5,514 nt of DNA from Acidimicrobiia bacterium. Lineage in GTDB: Bacteria > Actinomycetota > Acidimicrobiia > Acidimicrobiales > Acidimicrobilacustridaceae. The notes under the pieces were generated by a model that was not told where the DNA came from, did no database searches, and worked only from the letters and a program-made list of their open reading frames with translations. Where the stretch lies: contig VERC01000171.1 in NCBI GenBank assembly GCA_018882825.1, positions 1 to 5,514 on the forward strand. The letters run 5' to 3'. Shown here piece after piece: positions 1-4,587 of this stretch. The number at the start of each line of letters is the position of its first letter. The first letter of the stretch is position 1. The position numbers were made by a program, and so were the translations under genes.

Positions 1-577
1 GTACCCGGTCGCCGAGCACCGACACGGGCAACGGCGCCAGGAAGGCGGCCGAGTCACCGGGCGCCACCACACAGGTGCGATCGGATCGCCCCACGGCGAC
101 CGATGCCGCCCGTTCGGCGGCGAACACACCGTCGGCCACGCCCACGCCCACGGCATCGGCCCATCCCTCCGACCCGAGGGTCGCCGACAGTTCATCGGCG
201 ACCAGACGGGCCAGCGCGTCGTCGCCCCCGAACAACCGTGACGGACCGCGAACGGGGAAGGCGAGTCGTCCCGGTGCGGACAACTCGACCCGCGGGGTGA
301 ACCGGTCGACCAACGCGACGATCGACGCGAACACGCGGGACTCACGTTCAGGATCCGGATCGAGCACGATGAGTTCGGGACACCGTCGTTGGGCGTCGCG
401 TCGACGCTGGCCGCGCCGCACCCCTTCGATGCGCGCCGCCGGCGACGTGGCCAGCACACGATCGGCGCGCAGCACCGCGGCCGGTTCATCGGGCCGACGT
501 CCGGCTGCGATGATCGACCAGTCGATGCACCGGGCGACGAGCGTGCGCACGGCGCCGAGATCGCCTGCGGCGTTCAT
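1..577 (-). CDS. imuB: ImuB, catalytically inactive Y-family polymerase homologue (3' end beyond window)
   Basis: The N-terminal 192 codons are visible; the frame runs off the left edge. Read from ATG at 577, the protein has the ImuB form of the Y-family fold: an opening strand with CIDW at 17-20, a GVRRGQRRRDAQRRCP stretch at 52-67, and LAFPVRGPSRLFGG at 105-118. In known systems ImuB does not polymerise. It bridges the beta clamp, ImuA' and the error-prone polymerase DnaE2 (ImuC) during mutagenic bypass of DNA damage. Consistent with that, the first catalytic Asp of motif I appears to be Cys17, and the Asp-Glu pair of the SxDE motif is replaced around 98-103 (ELSAPG). The ATG overlaps the imuA' stop as ATGA, with no clear Shine-Dalgarno site, so translational coupling is likely, under the SOS promoter upstream of imuA'. 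The C-terminal clamp-binding and ImuA'-binding parts are not visible. A catalytic DinB is unlikely given these losses. Confidence 0.9.
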   Translation of the reverse strand, partial: MNAAGDLGAVRTLVARCIDWSIIAAGRRPDEPAAVLRADRVLATSPAARIEGVRRGQRRRDAQRRCPELIVLDPDPERESRVFASIVALVDRFTPRVELSAPGRLAFPVRGPSRLFGGDDALARLVADELSATLGSEGWADAVGVGVADGVFAAERAASVAVGRSDRTCVVAPGDSAAFLAPLPVSVLGDRV

Positions 578-1257
578 CCCGGCAACGACAGTTCGCGGCG
601 CCGTGACCGCGCCGCCCGGCCACGACCGGTGACGTCGACCACCATCGACCGCGACCGGAGATGACCGTCACCGCGACCGGGACCGCTCCATGCCCCGGCG
701 CGCACCGTCATGACCACATCACCCGTCCACGACGCGCCCACGTGGCCCCCGTCGGGATGCACCACCACCACCACTCCACCGCGTTCACGCACCCGCGCCC
801 CGAGACGACGTACCTCGGCCGGGCGCACCGGCAGTCGGGCGTCGACCACGACCACGTCGATGGCCACCACCAGCGCGGCGATCACCTCGACCACCCGATC
901 GCCGTCACCCACCTCGACGAAGGCGCAACGGGCGGGATCGATCCCGGACTCCAGCACACCGACGGGAGCCAGTTCACGCAGACCCACCACCACGCACCAC
1001 CGGCCCGACGACAGGGCGGCAGCCAGAGCCAGGGCCATCGACGTGGCCCCGATCCCCTCGATGGTCACGGTGCTGCCGCGGGCCAGTCCCCCATCGACCA
1101 GTGGGGCCAACGGACCACCCACCTCCAGACGTCGCTCGACCGCCGGAACGAGCGGACGGATCCGCTCGCCCAGGGCACGGGCCAGAGCACGACGATCGGC
1201 GACGTCCCCGGGGGGAGCCGGAGCAGGGGGAGGCTGGGACCGGAGGGGAAGAGCCAT
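574..1257 (-). CDS. imuA': ImuA', RecA-fold mutasome accessory protein
   Basis: A 227-residue protein directly upstream of and overlapping imuB. Pro-rich N-terminus (9-16), Arg-rich helix (22-43), then a RecA-like core: GGLARGSTVTIEG at 56-68, a degenerate phosphate loop near 68-74 with no Lys-Thr, WCVVVG at 87-92, a hydrophobic strand ending in Asp at 134-139, and VVVVVHPDGG at 162-171. The C-terminus is Arg-rich. In mycobacteria the ImuA'/ImuB pair works with DnaE2 in damage-induced mutagenesis, and ImuA' binds the ImuB C-terminus; transfer of that role rests on gene order and fold. The start is ATG at 1257 rather than the in-frame ATG at 1275. The upstream ATG lies inside the LexA box, and a -10 hexamer sits exactly 6 bases before 1257, so the transcript probably starts at this codon. 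Loss of the Walker A lysine suggests little or no ATPase activity. Identity rests mostly on the imuB partner, the SOS box and the RecA-like layout, because this family diverges fast. Confidence 0.87.
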   Translation of the reverse strand: MALPLRSQPPPAPAPPGDVADRRALARALGERIRPLVPAVERRLEVGGPLAPLVDGGLARGSTVTIEGIGATSMALALAAALSSGRWCVVVGLRELAPVGVLESGIDPARCAFVEVGDGDRVVEVIAALVVAIDVVVVDARLPVRPAEVRRLGARVRERGGVVVVVHPDGGHVGASWTGDVVMTVRAGAWSGPGRGDGHLRSRSMVVDVTGRGRAARSRRRELSLPG

Positions 1258-1260
1258 GGT

Positions 1261-1290
1261 GCCAGTATCGAACATGTGTTCGATACTGGC
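1261..1290. repeat. Perfect 13-bp inverted repeat around the SOS box
   Basis: The arms GCCAGTATCGAAC (1261-1273) and GTTCGATACTGGC (1278-1290) are exact reverse complements around a 4-base centre. The symmetry extends 7 bp beyond the LexA core on each side. In a transcript reading through from the Nfu_N gene it could fold into a 13-bp stem with a 4-base loop, but no T run follows, so it is not called a terminator. Confidence 0.9.
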
Positions 1291-1292
1291 AA
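1264..1292 (-). promoter_or_regulatory. SOS-inducible leaderless promoter of imuA'-imuB
   Basis: Read on the minus strand, a -35 TTGCCA (1292-1287) and a -10 GATACT (1269-1264) are separated by exactly 17 bases. The -10 ends 6 bases before the ATG at 1257, which places the expected transcription start on the A of that ATG. The -35 matches TTGACA at five of six positions. The promoter fits within and just beyond the 39-base gap after the Nfu_N gene, so imuA'B can be switched separately from its upstream neighbour. Confidence 0.83.
1268..1283. promoter_or_regulatory. LexA operator (SOS box)
   Basis: TCGAACATGTGTTCGA is a perfect copy of the actinobacterial/mycobacterial SOS box TCGAAC-N4-GTTCGA. 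It fills the spacer between the -35 and -10 of the imuA' promoter and overlaps the -10 by two bases, so bound LexA would block RNA polymerase. Cleavage of LexA after RecA activation would release transcription of imuA' and imuB. Confidence 0.95.
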
Positions 1293-1296
1293 GGGG

Positions 1297-1620
1297 TCAG
1301 CCGCCGAAACCCTCCGGCTGCACGACCTCGACGCCTTCGCGGTAGTGGATGAACAGCTCCTCGAGCCGTTCCCGCAGACCGGTGGCCGATCCACCGACGG
1401 CCAACTTCACCGTGATCACGTTGGTGCCGACCGACACCGATTCGACCCCACCGGCCTCGAACAGGGTGCGGGCCACGAGATCGGCAGGACGCTCGGCCAC
1501 GATGTCATCGAGCGACCGGTACACCTCGGCCCCCATCCCGGTGAGGGGACGGTTGGTCTCGAACCGCACCACCCCGGGCACGATCGAGGACTTCTCGAGG
1601 ACGGTGACTGGCTGACCCAT
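1297..1620 (-). CDS. Nfu/NifU N-terminal domain protein, cysteine-free
   Basis: A 107-residue soluble protein. Residues 14-73 resemble the Nfu_N domain (Pfam family Nfu_N): VRFETNRPL at 18-26, where the family usually has a PNPxxLKF-like strand, an AEVYRSLDDI helix region, and GGVESVSVGTNVITVKL at 57-73 matching the family's EGVxxVxxGxDFITVTK ending. A charged helix (80-94) and a short Gly-rich tail follow. Full Nfu proteins deliver Fe-S clusters through a C-terminal domain with a CxxC motif. Here that domain is missing and there is no cysteine at all, so the protein cannot ligate a cluster through Cys by itself. It may bind an Fe-S client or carrier; this is an inference. The start is ATG at 1620, with a -10 TACAGT 6 bases upstream and no Shine-Dalgarno site, so a leaderless mRNA is likely. 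It lies 18 bases after the membrane-protein gene. No functional link to imuA'B is visible. Confidence 0.82.
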   Translation of the reverse strand: MGQPVTVLEKSSIVPGVVRFETNRPLTGMGAEVYRSLDDIVAERPADLVARTLFEAGGVESVSVGTNVITVKLAVGGSATGLRERLEELFIHYREGVEVVQPEGFGG

Positions 1621-1626
1621 GGGGCG

Positions 1627-1632
1627 ACTGTA
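1627..1632 (-). promoter_or_regulatory. -10 element of leaderless promoter for the Nfu_N gene
   Basis: TACAGT (1632-1627, minus strand) fits TANNNT and is separated from the ATG at 1620 by exactly 6 bases, placing the transcript start at the A of ATG. The -35 is poor (CCGACC at 1654-1649 with a 16-base spacer is the best seen). It is supported mainly by the same geometry at neighbouring genes. Confidence 0.6.
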
Positions 1633-1638
1633 CCCCGC

Positions 1639-2049
1639 TCAGATCGGCGGTCGGGGCCGAGCCGCGCGACGGGCCGCCGCCCCGATGCGCGCCACCGGCA
1701 CGGCGAGAGCGATCGAGATCAGGCCCAGAACCACATGCACGATGACGAATCCGGCGTCGTGATCGGCGAGCGCGATCTGCGGAATCCGCACCAGCCACAC
1801 CACCACGGTCACGAGACCGGCGGTGAGCAGCACCTTGCCACCCCAGTCGCGCACGACACCCCGCCACGCCCGCACCGTCACCGCGAGCACGGCCACCGCC
1901 GACGCCAGCAGCACGATCGAGAGAACGGTGGAGAACGTCTTCGACACCGTCGACTCGTCGGAGCGCAACGTGTTCGAGATCCGGTTGCCCCACACGAACA
2001 CCGACCAGACGACGAAGGCACACAGCACGACACGCTGACGAACGGGCAT
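1639..2049 (-). CDS. Small four-helix integral membrane protein, unknown function
   Basis: I do not recognise a family. The 136-residue protein has four probable membrane segments: about 7-21, 42-59, 72-88 and 100-120. Between helices 1 and 2 lies a polar stretch (NRISNTLRSDESTVSKTF, 22-39). After helix 4 comes a basic, Pro/Arg-rich tail (RIGAAARRAARPRPPI) that by the positive-inside rule should be cytoplasmic. There is no signal peptide, catalytic motif or cysteine pair; the single Cys is at position 10 in helix 1. The frame stays open upstream to 2262, but that extension is antisense-free shadow of rnhB in another frame and reads as Arg/Ser-rich noise. ATG at 2049 is chosen because helix 1 begins there, it follows the rnhB stop by 4 bases, and a -10 TACGCT sits 6 bases upstream. 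It could be a small scaffold or stress membrane protein; nothing in the sequence decides this. Confidence 0.78.
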   Translation of the reverse strand: MPVRQRVVLCAFVVWSVFVWGNRISNTLRSDESTVSKTFSTVLSIVLLASAVAVLAVTVRAWRGVVRDWGGKVLLTAGLVTVVVWLVRIPQIALADHDAGFVIVHVVLGLISIALAVPVARIGAAARRAARPRPPI

Positions 2050-2053
2050 CGAC

Positions 2054-2734
2054 TCAGCGTAGTGATCCGACCGCAGTCGGCAGATTCCACGAACGGCGAT
2101 GCTCGTCACACGGTCCGACACGTCGGAGCGCGTCGAGATGAGCCGGTGACGCGTACCCCTTGTTCTCGTCCCATCCGTACTCGGGATGTCGTCGGGCCAG
2201 TCCGACCATGAGTGCGTCGCGCGCGCACTTGGCCAGGACGCTCGCCGCCGCCACACCGGCACAGGTGAGGTCGGCCTTGACCAGGGTCACCACCGGCGGC
2301 GTCGCCACGATGACGGCGTCGGGTTCGAACAGACCGGTGGTGGCCGGCGGGGTCAACCAGTCGTGGCTCCCGTCGAGGAGCACCACGTCGACGTCGATGG
2401 GCAACGCCGCCAGAGCGCGCTGCGCGGCCAGACGCAGCGCGCCGACGATGCCGTGCTCGTCGACCTCGGTCGCACCGGCGTGGCCGACGGCACTGGCCGT
2501 CGCCCATCGTTCGATGCGCGGCACCAGATCGCGGCGCGCCGCTGGCCGCAGCAACTTGCTGTCGCGCACACCGGGAAGTGGTCGCCGCACGGCACCGTCG
2601 ATCACCACCACACCGACGGTGGCCGGACCACCGAGCGCGCCGCGCCCGACCTCATCGATGCACCCGACGCGCTCGTGCCCGGCGCGCAGCAACCGCTTCT
2701 CGACTCGCAGGGTCGGGGAAGGGGGACCGGCCAC
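2054..2734 (-). CDS. rnhB: Ribonuclease HII
   Basis: A 226-residue enzyme of the RNase HII family, which cleaves the RNA strand of RNA/DNA hybrids and starts ribonucleotide excision repair by nicking 5' of single ribonucleotides in DNA. The family motifs are in order: CIDEVGRG at 25-32 with catalytic Asp27 and Glu28 and the GRG substrate loop; DSK at 58-60; LLDG with Asp121; KADLTC with Asp155; AAASVLAKCARD at 162-173; KGYASPAHL at 192-200 with the conserved Tyr; and HRRSW at 212-216. All four carboxylates are present, so the enzyme should be active. Length is normal for the family. The start is GTG at 2734: it leaves a normal N-terminal helix before the first catalytic strand, and a -10 TACGTT stands 6 bases upstream. 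It ends 4 bases before the membrane-protein gene. Confidence 0.97.
   Translation of the reverse strand: MAGPPSPTLRVEKRLLRAGHERVGCIDEVGRGALGGPATVGVVVIDGAVRRPLPGVRDSKLLRPAARRDLVPRIERWATASAVGHAGATEVDEHGIVGALRLAAQRALAALPIDVDVVLLDGSHDWLTPPATTGLFEPDAVIVATPPVVTLVKADLTCAGVAAASVLAKCARDALMVGLARRHPEYGWDENKGYASPAHLDALRRVGPCDEHRRSWNLPTAVGSLR
2056..2061 (-). promoter_or_regulatory. -10 element of leaderless promoter for the membrane-protein gene
   Basis: TACGCT (2061-2056, minus strand), then 6 bases (GAGTCG), then ATG at 2049. The hexamer overlaps the last codons and the TGA of rnhB, so the promoter is embedded in the upstream coding sequence. A weak -35 candidate, CTGCCG (2083-2078), stands 16 bases upstream. 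Confidence 0.6.
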
Positions 2735-2740
2735 GAGGCG

Positions 2741-2746
2741 AACGTA
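2741..2746 (-). promoter_or_regulatory. -10 element of leaderless promoter for rnhB
   Basis: TACGTT (2746-2741, minus strand) followed by CGCCTC and the GTG start at 2734, giving the same 6-base spacing as at three other genes here. No convincing -35 is present. No Shine-Dalgarno site precedes the GTG. Confidence 0.6.
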
Positions 2747-2757
2747 CCGGCCGTACG
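2743..2757. repeat. Short inverted repeat overlapping the rnhB -10
   Basis: CGTAC (2743-2747) and GTACG (2753-2757) are exact 5-bp arms around a 5-base centre, overlapping the -10 hexamer. It could be an operator or chance symmetry. It lies in the 60-base gap after the lipoprotein gene, where no terminator was found. Confidence 0.35.
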
Positions 2758-2794
2758 GACCCCGAACGCGGAGTGGTGGATCAGCGAACCGGAC

Positions 2795-4486
2795 TCACTC
2801 CACCCACGTCTGGGTGAGACGCACCACGCCGGTCTGGAACGGCTGCGCCGGCTGTCCGTCCGGGAGGGTCTGGTTCACGATGTTGCGGACGCTGTTGGCC
2901 GCACCGAGCGCCCACTGGGTGTGGGCCAGCCAGATGTAGGGCACCAGTTCGGTCTGGCGCTTCTGGAGATCGGCGTAGGCCTGCTTGCGGACCGCCGGAT
3001 CGTTCGAGGCTCGGGCCTTGTTCAGCGCGGCGTCGATCTGCGGGTCCTGGAGTCGGGCGATGTTCAGCGCCAGCGGTCCGGTGGCGTTCTTGCCGATCCA
3101 CCACACGTAGTCACCGTCCGGATCGGACGCGCTGAACTGACGCCACAGGTTGGCCTGGTAGTTGCCGGTCACCGCATCGGAGACGAACTTGCTCTGCTCG
3201 CTCGTGGTCGTGTTGACGGTCACGCCACACGCCTCCCACTGCTGCTTGATGAGGGCAGTGGTGTTGGTGTTGGCCGGCACCGGCGTGGTGCCCAACGAGA
3301 TGGTGATCGGGCCCTTCTCGGCCTTCACCTGATCGAGCAGGGCCTTGCCGGCAGCCTGATCGTTCGTCTTGAACCCGCTGTCGGAGTACCACGGCGAGTC
3401 ACGCGTGAACTGGCTGTCGGCCAGACGATCGGCCGGCGTCTCGTTGATCACGAGGATCGCCTTCCGATCGGTGCACAACGCCAGACCCTGGCGGACGCGC
3501 ACGTCGTCCTCCGGGGCCTTCGAGGTGTTGAACATGATCATCGCCTCTTCGGTCTCGGTCGGATCGGCGACGAACTGGATCTTCCCGGACCTGGCCTCGG
3601 CCTGGAGCTTGTTGATGGCCGGCCAGTCGGTGGTGTGGATCATCTGCACGTCACCCGACAACAGGGCGTTCACCCGGTTCTGCGGGTCGACGATCGGACG
3701 GAACTCCACCGAGTCGAGGTACGGCAACTTGGTGCCGTTGGCATCGGAGCGCCAGTAGTTCGGGTTCTTCGTGCCTGCCCAACGGTTGTCGGGGATCCAT
3801 TCCTTCTGGATGAACGGACCGGAACCGATCGGCTGCCGCGACGCCGCCGCACCCTCGGCCTTCAACTGGGCCGGAGCGGCGATGAAGCCCACCTGGGTGG
3901 TGAAGATCGCCGGCAGCGAGGCCCACGGATCGGTCGTGGTGATGGTGAGCTGCGAGGGCGACACCACGGTGACCGAGGCGATGTTGGCCAGCGCCGCACC
4001 GGTCAGGGCGTTGGCCTTGACCGTGTCGATGCTCAACTTCACGGCCGTCGCATCGACCGGCGTGCCGTCGGAGAAGTTCACGTTGGGCCGCAGGTCCACG
4101 GTCCACGACTTGAAGTCCGCACTGGGCGTCATGGCCTTGGCCAGGTAGGGCTGGGGCTTGCCGGTGGCGTCGTACGCCGTCAGCGGATCGAACACTGCGT
4201 TGCCGATCATGTAGCCCGAGATGGCCCAGCGGTTGCTGGTGGGGTTGAAGCCGTCGGTCTCGGCCTCGATGGCGAACTTGACCGATCCACCCGACTTCGG
4301 GTTGCCCGAGGCCTTGATGGTGATGTCGGTGGTGCTCTTCGAGTCGCTGTTCGAACTCGACGAACCGCCACAGGCGGCGGCGATGAGTCCGAAGGCCATC
4401 GCCACGGCGACGATCGGAGCCCAACGACGAACACCTCGTCGACGGGCCACGGGCGTCTCCGTGATGTCGTAACTGTCCCTTGCCAT
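2795..4486 (-). CDS. ABC-type solute-binding lipoprotein, family 5 (SBP_bac_5, peptide/nickel type)
   Basis: A 563-residue lipoprotein. A long polar N-region (1-22, with Arg at 15-17 and 20-21), a hydrophobic core (about 23-35) and AAAC ending at Cys39 form a lipoprotein signal; a flexible Gly/Ser linker follows (40-52). The mature part is family 5: PYLAKAMTPSADFKSWTV (113-130) leading into LRPNVNFSDGTPVDA (132-146), the family signature region, then IGSGPF (220-225), NPNYW (241-245) and a typical C-terminal lobe with YADLQKRQTELVPYIWLAHT (504-523). Such proteins capture peptides, nickel, opines or other solutes for an inner-membrane ABC importer; the substrate cannot be told from sequence. 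Two Cys, 338 and 420, might form a disulfide. No permease or ATPase gene lies downstream, where rnhB follows, so it is an orphan within this view. ATG at 4486 is fixed by a good Shine-Dalgarno site. Likely control elements lie just upstream. Confidence 0.95.
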   Translation of the reverse strand: MARDSYDITETPVARRRGVRRWAPIVAVAMAFGLIAAACGGSSSSNSDSKSTTDITIKASGNPKSGGSVKFAIEAETDGFNPTSNRWAISGYMIGNAVFDPLTAYDATGKPQPYLAKAMTPSADFKSWTVDLRPNVNFSDGTPVDATAVKLSIDTVKANALTGAALANIASVTVVSPSQLTITTTDPWASLPAIFTTQVGFIAAPAQLKAEGAAASRQPIGSGPFIQKEWIPDNRWAGTKNPNYWRSDANGTKLPYLDSVEFRPIVDPQNRVNALLSGDVQMIHTTDWPAINKLQAEARSGKIQFVADPTETEEAMIMFNTSKAPEDDVRVRQGLALCTDRKAILVINETPADRLADSQFTRDSPWYSDSGFKTNDQAAGKALLDQVKAEKGPITISLGTTPVPANTNTTALIKQQWEACGVTVNTTTSEQSKFVSDAVTGNYQANLWRQFSASDPDGDYVWWIGKNATGPLALNIARLQDPQIDAALNKARASNDPAVRKQAYADLQKRQTELVPYIWLAHTQWALGAANSVRNIVNQTLPDGQPAQPFQTGVVRLTQTWVE

Positions 4487-4494
4487 GCCGGGTG

Positions 4495-4501
4495 CCCTCC
4501 T
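4495..4501 (-). promoter_or_regulatory. Shine-Dalgarno site of the lipoprotein gene
   Basis: AGGAGGG (4501-4495, minus strand), 8 bases before the ATG at 4486, is a near-ideal ribosome binding site. It settles the start codon and marks this as the one clearly leadered gene of the window. Confidence 0.88.
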
Positions 4502-4503
4502 CT

Positions 4504-4526
4504 GCGCCGGATCCGGAATCCGGCGC
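4504..4526. repeat. Hairpin / inverted repeat beside the Shine-Dalgarno site
   Basis: GCGCCGGAT (4504-4512) and ATCCGGCGC (4518-4526) are exact 9-bp arms with a 5-base loop. In the lipoprotein mRNA leader this GC-rich stem would end two bases before the Shine-Dalgarno site. No U run follows, so it is not a typical terminator of the cyclase gene. It could steady the mRNA, tune ribosome access, or be a DNA operator. Confidence 0.75.
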
Positions 4527-4548
4527 TGCTCTCCCTGGTGGTGCGGAG

Positions 4549-4577
4549 ACCTTAGAGGTGAATCCGGTCACATGCGA
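4549..4577 (-). promoter_or_regulatory. Possible promoter of the lipoprotein gene
   Basis: A TANNNT-type -10, TAAGGT (4554-4549, minus strand), would start transcription near 4542 (an A), giving a leader of about 56 bases that contains the hairpin and Shine-Dalgarno site. The -35 at 17 bases is poor (TCGCAT, 4577-4572), as expected only if an activator helps or another sigma factor is used. Confidence 0.4.
4557..4572. promoter_or_regulatory. CRP/FNR-family operator-like palindrome
   Basis: GGTGAATCCGGTCACA fits TGTGA-N6-TCACA at nine of ten defined positions and GTGA-N6-TCAC, the core seen for actinobacterial Crp proteins, exactly. It lies between the adenylate cyclase stop and the lipoprotein gene, in the spacer of the proposed promoter. 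If that promoter is right, binding would repress; if the real start is further downstream, it could activate. Confidence 0.5.
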
Positions 4578-4587
4578 GTAGACGCCG

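Noticed and set aside
75..632. 185-codon Arg/Ser/Thr-rich plus-strand frame
   Set aside because: It is an antisense shadow of imuB with low-complexity composition and no initiation signal.
1258..1275. Upstream ATG at 1275 as the imuA' start
   Set aside because: It would place the start codon inside the LexA operator and upstream of the -10 element, so the transcript could not contain it.
1261..1290. Rho-independent terminator for the Nfu_N gene
   Set aside because: The stem is strong, but it is followed by ACCATGGC-type sequence and no T run. The LexA box explains its symmetry.
661..2211. 516-codon His-rich open frame on the plus strand
   Set aside because: It is antisense to imuA', the Nfu_N gene and the membrane-protein gene. 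The His runs come from GTG/ATG-type codons on the other strand (VVVV stretches). It has no ribosome binding site or domain, and it would cross three genes and their promoters.
2050..2262. N-terminal extension of the membrane protein to 2262
   Set aside because: The extra 71 residues overlap rnhB in another frame, have no hydrophobic or domain-like character, and lack the promoter geometry seen at 2049.
4504..4526. Terminator of the cyclase gene
   Set aside because: There is no T run after the stem on the minus strand; the Shine-Dalgarno site of the next gene follows at once.
2186..4555. 789-codon open frame on the plus strand
   Set aside because: It runs antisense across rnhB and the lipoprotein gene, both with clear family motifs. 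Its product is Gly/Arg/His-rich with no recognisable motif, the usual shadow frame of GC-rich coding DNA.
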